A DNA stretch of 64,000 nucleotides from an uncultured Cellvibrionales bacterium (GCA_913020115.1 CAJWBQ010000003.1:1-64000), one strand, 5' to 3'. Shown: positions 54,041 to 63,305, counted from the stretch's first letter. Made by a program: numbers and translations. The notes: a model not told the origin generated them from the letters alone.

Positions 54041-54523
54041 ATGGACATCAATAAAATCGACCCTTTGAAATTTCGGTCTGCCCTCGGCCAATTTCCCACG
54101 GGAGTCACCATTGTAACCACTCTAGACGCCGAGGGCGGCAAAGTGGGCATGACCGCCAGCAGCTTTAATACGGTGTCTCTAGACCCACCTTTAGTGCTCT
54201 GGAGCATTGCTAAGAGTGCTTACAGCTACGATTCATTTATGGCCGCCAAGCATTTTGCGATTCACGTGCTCACGGCCGGCCAAGCCGAGCTCTCTAATTT
54301 GTTTGCGCAAACTGGAGCCGATAAGTTCGAGCTTATTGACTGCGGCACAGGGCTGGCAAACATACCAATATTACCCAAGTTTGCAGCGTGTTTTCAGTGT
54401 GACACTGAACACCGTTACGACGGTGGAGACCACACCATCTTGGTCGGTCGCGTGATAGATTTTGAAAGCCATGAAACTGAGCCTCTACTATTCCATCGCG
54501 GCAACTACGCAGAAATCACCTAA
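54041..54523 (+). CDS. Flavin reductase family protein
   Basis: A 160-residue FMN-binding split-barrel protein of the flavin reductase-like group (HpaC/RutF type). 'ALGQFPTGVTIVTT', 'GMTASSFNTVSLDPPLVLWSIAK' (in part) and 'GDHTILVGRVIDFE' are the family motifs. Such proteins supply reduced flavin to a partner monooxygenase, but no partner is adjacent. It follows lpxH by 44 bases. Confidence 0.85.
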   Translation: MDINKIDPLKFRSALGQFPTGVTIVTTLDAEGGKVGMTASSFNTVSLDPPLVLWSIAKSAYSYDSFMAAKHFAIHVLTAGQAELSNLFAQTGADKFELIDCGTGLANIPILPKFAACFQCDTEHRYDGGDHTILVGRVIDFESHETEPLLFHRGNYAEIT

Positions 54524-54578
54524 GCAGAGACTTTAGTCCCTTTTCTTAAGGCCTTATTCTTTCGAGTGAGGTCAATAA

Positions 54579-54634
54579 ATGTGGACGCTGCAATGGCCGA
54601 CAAACAAAATTTCACCCATTTTCTTTGTCCACAT
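54579..54634. repeat. Eight-base inverted repeat upstream of tcdA
   Basis: ATGTGGAC (54579-54586) and GTCCACAT (54627-54634) form a perfect inverted repeat with a 40-base spacer, in the gap between the flavin reductase gene and tcdA. It could be a weak RNA stem or a pair of protein-binding half sites; no T run follows. Confidence 0.35.
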
Positions 54635-54678
54635 AACATCTCGCATTAATCAATCAAGGTATAGGTCCTAGCTTAACT

Positions 54679-55506
54679 ATGAGCACAAGTGAAAGCACAG
54701 TAACTTTATCACCGGAATGGCTACAACGCTTTGGAGGCATCGCGCGCCTATACGGTGACAGCGGTCTCGAGGCTTTAGCTCGAGCCAAGTTCTTGGTTAT
54801 AGGTATTGGCGGTGTCGGTACCTGGATAGCCGAGGCCTTAGCCAGAACCGGAGTTGGGGCAATCACACTGGTAGACTTAGACGATATCTGTATCACCAAT
54901 ACCAACCGACAGATTCACGCTCTGGCTCATACTGTCGGCCAGTCAAAGACTGCCGTTATGGCCGAACGCTTAAGGGCCATCAATCCAGAGCTCGAGGTAA
55001 GTGAAATAGAAGATTTTGTCGCGCTGGACAACTTGGCAGAAATAATCCTGCCAAGTTACGACGTCGTCATCGACGCCGCAGACAATTTCCGCGTAAAAGC
55101 CGCGCTTATTGCCCATTGCCGCGGACAAAAACAACAAATAGTTACGGTTGGTTCGGCGGGTGGCAAGCGCGACCCAAGGCAAATAATCAGCGGCGACCTC
55201 AGTCGCACCTTACAAGATCCACTACTGTCTCGAGTTCGCAAACAACTCCGGCAAAAACACGCCTTCCCGCGCAATCAGAAACGAGTATTTTCCGTCGAAG
55301 CCATCTATTCACCAGAACAAATGTTATACCCTGACGGCACAGGGGGCGTATGCCAAGCAAAGGACGGGGTTTTGCAAGATGGCGTGAAACTGGATTGCGC
55401 AGGTGGTTTCGGCGCGGCCACAATGGTCACAGCCAGTTTTGGCATGATTGCCGCGGCACGGGCGGTTGAGCGTCTTTTGGAGCGCCATACACCCACTGCA
55501 GACTAA
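54679..55506 (+). CDS. tcdA: tRNA threonylcarbamoyladenosine dehydratase TcdA (CsdL)
   Basis: A 275-residue E1-like protein that cyclises t6A to ct6A at A37 of ANN-decoding tRNAs, using ATP. 'VIGIGGVGTWIAEALARTG' (40-58) binds the nucleotide, 'VDLDDICITNTNRQ' is the E1 signature, and 'DAADNFRVKAAL' and 'GSAGGKRDP' are TcdA-specific. The stop codon overlaps that of the convergent CsdA-CsdE fusion gene by three bases. In E. coli csdA, csdE and csdL(tcdA) are clustered and the first two support ct6A formation. Confidence 0.93.
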   Translation: MSTSESTVTLSPEWLQRFGGIARLYGDSGLEALARAKFLVIGIGGVGTWIAEALARTGVGAITLVDLDDICITNTNRQIHALAHTVGQSKTAVMAERLRAINPELEVSEIEDFVALDNLAEIILPSYDVVIDAADNFRVKAALIAHCRGQKQQIVTVGSAGGKRDPRQIISGDLSRTLQDPLLSRVRKQLRQKHAFPRNQKRVFSVEAIYSPEQMLYPDGTGGVCQAKDGVLQDGVKLDCAGGFGAATMVTASFGMIAAARAVERLLERHTPTAD

Positions 55507-57143
55507 AAGCTGAGTGCTTTTTTCACCATGGCATAAAACCCATTGCTCCGCGATGGGCTTAAATGCTGCTTAAGCCCCAGAGAGCTAAACACGCCTTCTA
55601 TATCGAGATGCTCTAACTCTTCCTCCGTTTTATTCTGGATCAAAACAAGTAACAAAGCGCCTAAACCACGCACCACCCGCGAGTCACTGTCCAGCCTAAA
55701 AACATAATGTTCACCGCGCCTCTCCCGCTGCAACCAAGTATCGGCTTCACAGCCATTCACACGATTAAGCTCCGTGCGGATCATAGGCTTTGATTGAATT
55801 GCACTACCCCATTTCAACAGCTGCCGATAGCGACTCTGCCAGTCATTGTGAGCTCGCAAGTCTTCTATTGAGAGTGCGGCAAGCTCATTGTCAGCGTTTG
55901 AAACCGCCGAGGCCACTGCACCTAACGCAAGCTTCAAACCGACAATCAGCGCATCTATATCAGCTCGAGTATTATAGGCAAGCACCGAGGCCCGAAGTGT
56001 GGGCCCCTTTCCCAGAGCATCAATCAGAGGCTGGGCACAGTGATGCCCCACTCGAACTGCAACATCCTGCTCGTCTAAACCATGACCAAGATCGGTGGCA
56101 GAGACTTCGCCCCGAGGCACAAAAGTGGCTATACCCAAGTTACCTTCTGGTCTTGATAATAATTCTATTTCTTGGATTTTCATGAGTTCTGAATGTAAGT
56201 ACTGCGTAAGCTCTTGCTCGTGATCGTACATCGCCTCGCGGTCGCACTCACTTAGAAAATTGAGCGCAGCTTCAAGACCTGCAATTGACGACAACGAAGC
56301 CGTACCCGCCTCAAAGCGCTGTGGTATATTCGCCCACTCGCTGGCATTCAGCCCAACATTTGAAATCATTTCTCCGCCGCCCTGCCACGGAGGTAATGTC
56401 TCAAGCAACTCTCTGCGACCATACAACAAACCGACACCGGTCGGGCCGTAGAATTTATGAGCAGAACAAACAAAAAAATCACAACCCAAAAGCTTTACGT
56501 CAATACTTTGGTGAGCCGCCAGTTGGGCGCCGTCAACCACAAGGCAACAGGGCATACTCTGCAACTGCGCAGCCACACTGGCAACATCCACACTAAAACC
56601 CAAGGCATTTGAACCTGCCGTAAGCGACACTATTCTGGTTTTATCACTAAGGTACTCAAGGAAATTTTCCGTTTGTGGTATTCCGTTTGGCCCTGGGATA
56701 AGTGACTCAGGTAAAAACTTCAACTTCAACTGATAACGCTCGGCCGCCATTTGCCAAGGTACTAAGTTTGCATGATGCTCGGCACGACTAAGAAGAATTT
56801 CATCTCCAGGGTCTAAGCTTGAGCACAGACTGCTCGCTAAAAAATTCAAGGCTTCGGTTGTGCCTCGACTAAACACAATTTCCGAGGCTTCACTAGCCCC
56901 TAAAAATTCAGCACTCGCAATACGTGTTCGCTCAACCATGGCCGTTGCAGCTCTTGCTAAACGATGACTCGAGCGATGCGTATTAGCATTGCTTGCAGAG
57001 TAAAAATCTGTGACTGCCTGAATGACACACTCAGGGCGCTGTGAGGTGGCCGCGCTGTCTAGGTAAACTAGACCTTGATTCTCCGCTCTTCTAAAGAGCG
57101 GAAACAAGCGTTTAAATTCTTCAGGCTTAAATCTATGAGGCAT
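55503..57143 (-). CDS. Cysteine desulfurase CsdA fused to sulfur acceptor CsdE
   Basis: A 546-residue two-domain protein. Residues 1-410 are a class V aminotransferase-type desulfurase of the SufS/CsdA group, with 'CSAHKFYGPTG' (PLP Lys230) and 'RVGHHCAQPL' (persulfide Cys369). Residues about 425-546 are a SufE/CsdE domain, with 'NDWQSRYRQLLKWG' and acceptor Cys465 in 'VNGCEADTW'. A linker of about 15 residues joins them in one uninterrupted frame. In E. coli these are separate proteins, CsdA and CsdE. Its neighbour tcdA makes the ct6A role the most likely, though Fe-S assembly is possible. It follows the tatD-type gene by 22 bases. Confidence 0.93.
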   Translation of the reverse strand: MPHRFKPEEFKRLFPLFRRAENQGLVYLDSAATSQRPECVIQAVTDFYSASNANTHRSSHRLARAATAMVERTRIASAEFLGASEASEIVFSRGTTEALNFLASSLCSSLDPGDEILLSRAEHHANLVPWQMAAERYQLKLKFLPESLIPGPNGIPQTENFLEYLSDKTRIVSLTAGSNALGFSVDVASVAAQLQSMPCCLVVDGAQLAAHQSIDVKLLGCDFFVCSAHKFYGPTGVGLLYGRRELLETLPPWQGGGEMISNVGLNASEWANIPQRFEAGTASLSSIAGLEAALNFLSECDREAMYDHEQELTQYLHSELMKIQEIELLSRPEGNLGIATFVPRGEVSATDLGHGLDEQDVAVRVGHHCAQPLIDALGKGPTLRASVLAYNTRADIDALIVGLKLALGAVASAVSNADNELAALSIEDLRAHNDWQSRYRQLLKWGSAIQSKPMIRTELNRVNGCEADTWLQRERRGEHYVFRLDSDSRVVRGLGALLLVLIQNKTEEELEHLDIEGVFSSLGLKQHLSPSRSNGFYAMVKKALSF

Positions 57144-57165
57144 AACAATGGCTTTTCCTTTGGAT

Positions 57166-57957
57166 CTACTTCAGGCCAAATAATTTCTGACTGTTGAGCG
57201 ATGTTTGCGCCGCAATAAGCTCTAAGGGTTCATTTCGTAACTCTGCTAGTACCTGCGCCACACAAATCAAATTACGCGGGTGATTGGCTTGCCCCTGAAA
57301 GCCAAACGGCGGCATATCGGGCGCGTCAGTTTCCAGAACCAAGGCTTCCAGGGGCATAGCGGCGACCGTGTGACGAGTTTTTTTAGCTCGCTCATATGTA
57401 ATGGTGCCACCAATACCCAGATAAAAACCCATCGCCCAATAATCTTGTGCCTGCTGAAGGCTGCCGGAAAAGCCATGCACAACACCACCTTTTGGTAATT
57501 TGTAACGCTTCAAGCAGCGCAGTAGTTCATTGTGTGCGCTGCGAACATGAATAATCAGCGGCTTGCTGGACTCTGCAGCAAGTTGGAGGTGCTGCTCAAA
57601 GATGGCAAGCTGCACGCTCATTGAACAATCTATTTTTGCGTCCAAACCACACTCACCGATGGCAACACACCTGCTGTCGCTGAGAAAATCAGCGGCCTGT
57701 GGTGCAATAGCTTCACTAGCCCCATTGGACTTAATCCACCAAGGGTGCAGGCCTACACTGTAGACAAGCTTAGGAATATCTGCTGCTAAGGCCTTTGCTG
57801 CTGACCACTGAGCAGGCTCTACTCCCGGCACCAAGAGCCCTGCAACCCCGCGAGCATTACACTCCTGCCACTGCGCAAGCCGAGTGCCCGCGCCAGCCTC
57901 TGGGTTAAAGTCTTCGAAGTCAAAATGACAGTGGCTGTCAAAAAATTCAATCTTCAC
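57166..57957 (-). CDS. yjjV: TatD-family metal-dependent hydrolase, YjjV-like
   Basis: A 263-residue TatD-type deoxyribonuclease. Metal ligands appear in 'DSHCHFD', 'IGECGLD', 'IIHVRSAH', 'GVVHGFSGSLQQA' and 'LETDAPDMPP'. The stretches 'VVHGFSGSLQQA', 'GGTITYERAKKTR' and 'NHPRNL' match E. coli YjjV better than TatD or YcfH. The substrate in the cell is uncertain; the family has 3' exonuclease activity. It is divergent from the HDOD gene and probably co-transcribed with the desulfurase fusion. Confidence 0.9.
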   Translation of the reverse strand: MKIEFFDSHCHFDFEDFNPEAGAGTRLAQWQECNARGVAGLLVPGVEPAQWSAAKALAADIPKLVYSVGLHPWWIKSNGASEAIAPQAADFLSDSRCVAIGECGLDAKIDCSMSVQLAIFEQHLQLAAESSKPLIIHVRSAHNELLRCLKRYKLPKGGVVHGFSGSLQQAQDYWAMGFYLGIGGTITYERAKKTRHTVAAMPLEALVLETDAPDMPPFGFQGQANHPRNLICVAQVLAELRNEPLELIAAQTSLNSQKLFGLK

Positions 57958-58013
57958 GTTGTCGCTTTTCCGTCAATCGCTATACTTAGTCAGAAGTATT
58001 TCAGGATGATTAT

Positions 58014-59702
58014 ATGAGCACGTCCAGCCACGCGTCTTTTTACCAAACCGTAGAGCCAGATCAATTGCCATTACCCAACAAACAGGTGATGTATCTGGTT
58101 CAATATGTCACTCAAGAAGACGTGGATATTAACACGCTTGCTGAAATGATATCAGCTAACCCCGCGTTAACCTCAAAGGTATTGAAGCTAGTCAACTCCC
58201 CTCTATTCCGCCTTCAACACGATGTTAAAACAATTAAGGAAGCCAGTGTAGTACTGGGGCTCACCCATCTCAGCAGCCTAATTTTGTGCTTTGCGGTTCA
58301 AGGCGCCCTGACCACCAGCGACATCAAAGGCCTAGACGTAGATGTGTTCTGGGAGGACAGCTTTCGTCGCGGCATTGCCGCGCGCCTGCTAAGTGAGAAA
58401 TTAGCCAAGCCAATAGAGGAGGCCTTTACCGCGGGAATACTGCAAGACATGGGCTTACTGGTACTGTTCATGCTGGAACCCGGGAAAGCGGACAGATGGC
58501 CACTGCTACGAGCAAACGCACCAGAACGACGCTTACTCATGGAGGAGGAACTGTTTGGAACCAATCATGCCGCCGTGGGTGCCTTAATCGCCAAGAAATG
58601 GCAGCTACCCCAGGCCTACATTGAGTCCATTGAACGCCATCACGACGAAACCGCCAGCGACCTTGGCAAGCTGATGTCGCTGAGCGACCACTGCAATGCC
58701 TTTTTCACCTGCAGGGATAAAAACAGAGTATTTGAGACCTTAAAACAGCAAGCTTTCGATTATTTTTCCCTAGACCGCAGCAGCATCGAATGGGTATTGG
58801 AAGCAATACCAGAAGCACTGGCAGACACGGCGACGTCCATAAACATCAATATCGGTGAACAACTTCAATTCGAAAATATATTAGATGATGCAAAATCGAA
58901 ACTTATTGAAGACAACTTGAGCTTTTTAGAATTGACGTGGAAGCTACAGGGCACCCTGCAAGAGCGCGACATCTACGCCGAGAAACTCAACGATGAATTG
59001 AATGTTGCTCGAGAAATACAACAAAGCCTACAGTCAGATACTAGCAATATTGAATGTGTGGCCGCCTTGAATATTCCGGCGATGACCTTGTCGGGCGATT
59101 TTTATGACTACTTTGAGCTACCCGATGGGCGCATCTGTTTTTGCCTGGGCGACGTATCTGGCAAAGGCACGCACGCGGCGATTATGATGGCTAAAGCCAT
59201 TTCACTGTTTCGCTGCTTGTGCAAAGTTGAAGAAAGTGCGGAACGAATTATTGAACTGATGAACATTGAGTTGTGCGAAACCACCACTCGCGGCATGTTT
59301 GTTACCTTCGCCGCCGGCTGGTTAAACCCAAACAACAATCAACTGAGTATTATCAACGCGGGACATTTACCTCTACTCATTGTGGGAGAGAAAAGTGCTC
59401 AACAACTTTTAGCCCAAGGACCACCCTTAGGCGTGTCTCCCGACCTAAAGTTTCCCGCCGAAAACGTGCTTTTTGACTGCCAGCGATTGTATCTTTATAG
59501 CGATGGTTTCATTGAATGTAAAACAAGCAGCGGGGAGGAATTAGGTATAAAGGGTTTTTTGTCTTGGGTAGTGCAATCAAAACATTTAAATCTGGAAGAT
59601 CAGCTGTCCTGGATAGAACAGCAGTTTCAAAATCAGGCCGAAGCGCAACTCGATGACCTCACTCTAATGATCATCGCAGCCAAAACCGGTGCACTCGACT
59701 AG
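58014..59702 (+). CDS. HDOD domain-PP2C (SpoIIE-type) phosphatase fusion
   Basis: A 562-residue signalling protein. An HDOD domain covers about residues 15-215 ('LTSKVLKLVNSPLF', 'VVLGLTHLSSLIL', 'AFTAGILQDMGLLV'); a helical linker with coiled coil follows (about 290-340); the SpoIIE-like PP2C phosphatase covers about 345-560 with 'LSGDFYDYFEL', 'CLGDVSGKGTHAAIMMA', 'NAGHLPLLI' and 'LYLYSDGFIE'. The catalytic aspartates are present. Such phosphatases usually act on anti-anti-sigma (STAS) proteins, but none is adjacent. There is no receiver domain, so input probably comes through HDOD. Confidence 0.88.
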   Translation: MSTSSHASFYQTVEPDQLPLPNKQVMYLVQYVTQEDVDINTLAEMISANPALTSKVLKLVNSPLFRLQHDVKTIKEASVVLGLTHLSSLILCFAVQGALTTSDIKGLDVDVFWEDSFRRGIAARLLSEKLAKPIEEAFTAGILQDMGLLVLFMLEPGKADRWPLLRANAPERRLLMEEELFGTNHAAVGALIAKKWQLPQAYIESIERHHDETASDLGKLMSLSDHCNAFFTCRDKNRVFETLKQQAFDYFSLDRSSIEWVLEAIPEALADTATSININIGEQLQFENILDDAKSKLIEDNLSFLELTWKLQGTLQERDIYAEKLNDELNVAREIQQSLQSDTSNIECVAALNIPAMTLSGDFYDYFELPDGRICFCLGDVSGKGTHAAIMMAKAISLFRCLCKVEESAERIIELMNIELCETTTRGMFVTFAAGWLNPNNNQLSIINAGHLPLLIVGEKSAQQLLAQGPPLGVSPDLKFPAENVLFDCQRLYLYSDGFIECKTSSGEELGIKGFLSWVVQSKHLNLEDQLSWIEQQFQNQAEAQLDDLTLMIIAAKTGALD

Positions 59703-59756
59703 CCACGCACAAATTCTAGCACACTGTTGCTTGTGGCCTTGGTCTGCCATTTCCAT

Positions 59757-61058
59757 TTACGCCGGGGTGCTGACGCTTGCAAAATAATCAAAATACGCAG
59801 GAAAGGTTTTTGAGGTGCATCCCGGGTCATTGATAACTACGGCTTGCGAGCTCAAGGCTACTAGTGAAAAACACATCGCCATACGGTGATCGTCATAAGT
59901 ATCAATGCAGGCTTCTTTAAATTCGTGCGGCGGAATCACTTCAATGTAGTCCTCGCCCTCTTCCACTACCGCTCCCACTTTCCGAAGCTCAGTAGCCATT
60001 GCAGCCAAACGATCCGTTTCTTTGACCCGCCAATTATAAATATTACGAATACGTGTTTTGCCTTTTGCAAACAAAGCCACTACCGCAATAGTCATAGCGG
60101 CATCAGGGATATGATTCAAATCCAAATCAACGCCTTGTAGCTCGCCGCGGCTAACTTCTACAAAGTCGTCGCCCCAGTTAACCTTCGCGCCCATTGCTTC
60201 AAGCACATCGACAAATTTAACATCGCCCTGCAAAGCATTACGGCTTAGGCCATTCACTCGTACTGTGCCGCCTTTTATGGCCGCCGCTGCGAGAAAATAG
60301 GATGCTGAAGACGCATCGGGCTCGATGGTAATTTTTCCTGGACTCCGATAAGTTTGCCCACCTTTGATGCGAAATTGCTGGTAGTTGTCATGAACAACAT
60401 CCACACCGAAACGCGCCATGATGGCTAGGGTAATATCAACATAGGGCACAGATACTAAGGTGCCTTTTATATTAATCGTGACATCGTCTGTTGCCAGTGG
60501 AGCCGCCAACAAAAAAGCCGAGAGAAACTGACTGGACAAATGACAGTCCATATCCACGGTGCCGCCACTTAGACTCTGCCCTTGTATTTTTAAGGGAGGA
60601 AAACCTTCCGCGCCCAAATATTCGACCTTCGCGCCCAACAAGCGTAAGGCGTCCACCAAATCACCAATGGGACGCTCATACATACGCGGCTCGCCGGTCA
60701 ATGTAAATTCACCCTGCCTAGTATTCAGAACTGCGCATAAAGGCCGCATGGCCGTGCCCGCGTTACCTAGGAACATCTCTACGGGGGCATCGTAGTGGGC
60801 GCCAACAGCATTATTAACAATGCAGTTTTGCAAACCCTTATCATCGCCAAACGCTAAATCTGCGCTGACATCAACACCCAAACGATCGAGGCTATTGAGC
60901 ATATGACGGATATCATCAGACAACAGCAGGTTTTTAATGGCCGTTGGCTGAGCCGACAAAGCGGCCAAAAGAAGTACACGGTTGGAAATGCTTTTTGAGC
61001 CGGGAAGATCAACAACACCGTCAATTGCAGCGATCGGCTCTAGCCTTAAACTGTCCAT
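59757..61058 (-). CDS. aroA: 3-phosphoshikimate 1-carboxyvinyltransferase (EPSP synthase)
   Basis: A 433-residue enzyme of the shikimate pathway that adds enolpyruvate to shikimate 3-phosphate. '[10 protein letters not shown]' (Lys22) binds substrate, '[10 protein letters not shown]' (97-106) is the class I, glyphosate-sensitive motif, and '[15 protein letters not shown]' and '[13 protein letters not shown]' are conserved. Its neighbours are not aro genes. It lies 84 bases downstream of the fimV-like gene on the same strand. Confidence 0.96.
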   Translation of the reverse strand: MDSLRLEPIAAIDGVVDLPGSKSISNRVLLLAALSAQPTAIKNLLLSDDIRHMLNSLDRLGVDVSADLAFGDDKGLQNCIVNNAVGAHYDAPVEMFLGNAGTAMRPLCAVLNTRQGEFTLTGEPRMYERPIGDLVDALRLLGAKVEYLGAEGFPPLKIQGQSLSGGTVDMDCHLSSQFLSAFLLAAPLATDDVTINIKGTLVSVPYVDITLAIMARFGVDVVHDNYQQFRIKGGQTYRSPGKITIEPDASSASYFLAAAAIKGGTVRVNGLSRNALQGDVKFVDVLEAMGAKVNWGDDFVEVSRGELQGVDLDLNHIPDAAMTIAVVALFAKGKTRIRNIYNWRVKETDRLAAMATELRKVGAVVEEGEDYIEVIPPHEFKEACIDTYDDHRMAMCFSLVALSSQAVVINDPGCTSKTFPAYFDYFASVSTPA

Positions 61059-61105
61059 AAAACTAACAACTCTTGAATTTTCGAAAGCGAATCAGGGGGA
61101 AATAG

Positions 61106-61134
61106 GCGGCGATTTTAACAAAATTTTACGCCGC
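61106..61134 (-). terminator. Hairpin after the fimV-like gene
   Basis: GCGGCG (61106-61111) pairs with CGCCGC (61129-61134), and the A/T-rich inside can pair further (ATTTT/AAAAT). It sits between the fimV-like stop and aroA. There is no T run after it on the minus strand, so termination is uncertain. Confidence 0.35.
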
Positions 61135-61142
61135 TGTCTGCG

Positions 61143-62864
61143 CTAATCCCGCTGGGTTTCGATGTCGGCTAAGGCTTGAGTAAAGCGGGGATCTTCGCCC
61201 ATAAGCTGCTGCTGAGTTTCCAGCAAGGCCTTCGCTTCATCAAATTTACCAAAGGAGGTATATATGTAGGCGGTACCAATCATTTTATCGACGGCGTCTT
61301 CTTCAGGGGCCGGGGCCATATCTTCGTGCAGTGACAGATTCTTGAGATCAGCATCTGCAACTAAACTATCATCGATAGACTCTGGCAATTCATTCGCAGG
61401 CGAACTTCCGCCACCAAAGAGATCGTCGTCGGGAAGAATATCGATTTCGTCTACGGCTTCTTGAAGCTCGGCAACATCAAAGTTCGTCTCGTCATCGTCG
61501 GATGTGTCCAGCTCTTCCAGTTCCGGCGCATAATCAAAGTCTTTGCTTGCTACTTGCGCTTTTCGTCGCCCCCAGAAGTGATAGCCCACCATCAAACCAG
61601 CACCTAACAGTAAGCCCAACATCACCCACCACAGTGGGTTTATTGTAGCGCTGCCCTGCGCCCGACTTTCAGCAGCCTGAGCCGCAGCTTCAGTGAATAC
61701 AGCAGTCGCTTCATTGTCACCACGCGGTGCTTCAAGATCGGTTGCTGCCGCCTCTTTGCGAGCTAAAGCTTCACTCTTAAGTTCATTTCGCAGCTCATCA
61801 ATTTGCTGTTGTTGCAGGGCTACAATTTGCTCAAAGGTGCGGTTATACCCTGAATTTTCTATGCGCTCTATGCGTGTTCGTAGCTCTTGGTTTTCACGGG
61901 CCAAGAGATCGTTCATCTCCCGCGCCGATTCGACCTGAGTGCGAATGCTATCGGCTTGAGCGGTGAAATCGGGCTCAGTCACTTTGGCTGCTTCCGCATT
62001 ACCCAAATAGAGTTTGCCCTCTGCACTGCTGTTTGCAGCGCTCGCTTTTTGCATTTCCTGTGGTTTTATAGCTCTGTATTCTTCATCTCTTGATGTGTAC
62101 TGCGGCGTGCCGACCTGAGGTAAACCCCCTGCTAAATCAGACTCTTTCGCAGGAAGCTGCAGTTGAGCACCCGCTATCAGACGATTTGCGTTGCCACCAA
62201 TAAAGGCCTCTGGGTTTTGATTTAGTATCCAACTCGAAACATCACTTTGAGAATGCCCTGTACCGGCCCGCCACCGCTTTGAAATTCTCGAAAGACTATC
62301 GCCAGACTTAACTCGGTATTGGCCATTTTGCGCAGCAGTGAAGGTTTGAGCCTGACGGGTAGTAGATTTTTGCACTGTCGTGCGCTGAACCGAATTAAGC
62401 TCAGCGCGTTTATCGCGCTTAGGCGCACTAGGCTTGAGGCTGGTGCGCTTTGGGGGAAGATCGAGTAGTAAGGTATATTCACGAAAAACAACGCCCTTGG
62501 GCCACTGCAATTCAATGAGCAGATCAACAAAGGGTTCTCGAATTGCTTCTCGTGAAGATATGTCGACAACTAAGCGGCCTTGGTCAAGTCGCGGGGTCAA
62601 TTTGAATCGATAGGCGCTCATGAGGATATCAACCCCCATATCTTGCGCATCACTCGCCGATACCGCACGAACCTTAATATCGCTCGTGCCCAAGTTGGTG
62701 GTATTTCCTATAAGCTGAACACTAGCCGTAAGCGGCTCACCTAAATAAGAATTGTATTTAACGCCCCCCAAACCAAGCGCGCTGCTCATTGGAGCCCAGA
62801 TCACAGAGAGAAGTGTAATCGCGGCGAGTCGCAGAGTCCGGCCCGGCCGATCCATGTTAGGCAT
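61143..62864 (-). CDS. fimV: FimV-like LysM-containing membrane protein
   Basis: A 573-residue protein with the FimV layout. A signal peptide (about 5-30) precedes the FimV N-terminal domain ('LGLGGVKYNSYLGEPLTASV', 32-140); then a LysM motif ('YRVKSGDSLSRISKRW'), a coiled coil with 'QQQQIDELRNEL', one membrane segment ('WWVMLGLLLGAGLMVGYHFW'), an acidic cytoplasmic part, and a C-terminal TPR-like region ('GTAYIYTSFGKFDEAKALLE'). FimV promotes type IV pilus assembly and polar localisation. It is much shorter than the Pseudomonas protein. The ATG at 62864 with GGGA seven bases upstream is preferred to the ATG 18 codons earlier. Confidence 0.85.
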   Translation of the reverse strand: MPNMDRPGRTLRLAAITLLSVIWAPMSSALGLGGVKYNSYLGEPLTASVQLIGNTTNLGTSDIKVRAVSASDAQDMGVDILMSAYRFKLTPRLDQGRLVVDISSREAIREPFVDLLIELQWPKGVVFREYTLLLDLPPKRTSLKPSAPKRDKRAELNSVQRTTVQKSTTRQAQTFTAAQNGQYRVKSGDSLSRISKRWRAGTGHSQSDVSSWILNQNPEAFIGGNANRLIAGAQLQLPAKESDLAGGLPQVGTPQYTSRDEEYRAIKPQEMQKASAANSSAEGKLYLGNAEAAKVTEPDFTAQADSIRTQVESAREMNDLLARENQELRTRIERIENSGYNRTFEQIVALQQQQIDELRNELKSEALARKEAAATDLEAPRGDNEATAVFTEAAAQAAESRAQGSATINPLWWVMLGLLLGAGLMVGYHFWGRRKAQVASKDFDYAPELEELDTSDDDETNFDVAELQEAVDEIDILPDDDLFGGGSSPANELPESIDDSLVADADLKNLSLHEDMAPAPEEDAVDKMIGTAYIYTSFGKFDEAKALLETQQQLMGEDPRFTQALADIETQRD

Positions 62865-63175
62865 TCTATATTCCCAGTTAACAATCAATAGCCAAAAGAT
62901 ATTTACGGCCAAAGTCACAATGATAGTTCAGCCAGTGCTCTGGCACCAGAATAATCGCCCAAATGAGGGCCTTCTATATTAGCAACAAGGCACTCGAGCC
63001 CCCTCCAAACTCTCCATATTGGTCATTAAGGCCTCTAATAGCCGCCCACAAGATCAAGTGCCAGTGGAAAAATCAAGAAAATCACTATAATACAGAAGCA
63101 GAATATGAAGCTTACACAGGTAAAGTGAACCCCCGAAGCAAGGTCAAAATTGCGTGACTGGACGGTCATGGTTAA
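62865..63175. other. Gene-free interval between fimV and the diiron protein gene
   Basis: About 310 bases without a convincing gene. A frame of 64 codons at 62963-63157 has no ribosome binding site and no recognisable product. The fimV promoter should lie here, but I see no clear boxes for it. Confidence 0.5.
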
Positions 63176-63203
63176 TTGACAACAAGCTCTTTTTTTGTAA
63201 TAA
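63176..63203 (+). promoter_or_regulatory. Promoter of the diiron protein gene
   Basis: A perfect -35 box TTGACA (63176-63181) and TAATAA (63198-63203) are separated by 16 bases. Transcription would start near 63210, about 95 bases before the start codon. Confidence 0.65.
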
Positions 63204-63210
63204 ACTCCTT

Positions 63211-63226
63211 TAGAGTATTTACTCTA
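63211..63226. promoter_or_regulatory. Perfect inverted repeat (candidate operator)
   Basis: TAGAGTA-TT-TACTCTA: two seven-base arms with a two-base centre, lying at the expected start of transcription just after the -10 box. A dimeric repressor (for example TetR type) bound here would block the promoter. It may otherwise form a small hairpin at the 5' end of the mRNA. Confidence 0.55.
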
Positions 63227-63305
63227 GAGCGATGAATTTGCCCTAGTAAGACACTATGTCCGGCTATTTAACCAGAGTTCACTTGTCAAACATTTGGAGC
63301 AGAGA

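Noticed and set aside
62963..63157. Plus-strand frame of 64 codons after fimV
   Set aside because: No ribosome binding site, ordinary intergenic composition, no similarity that I recognise.
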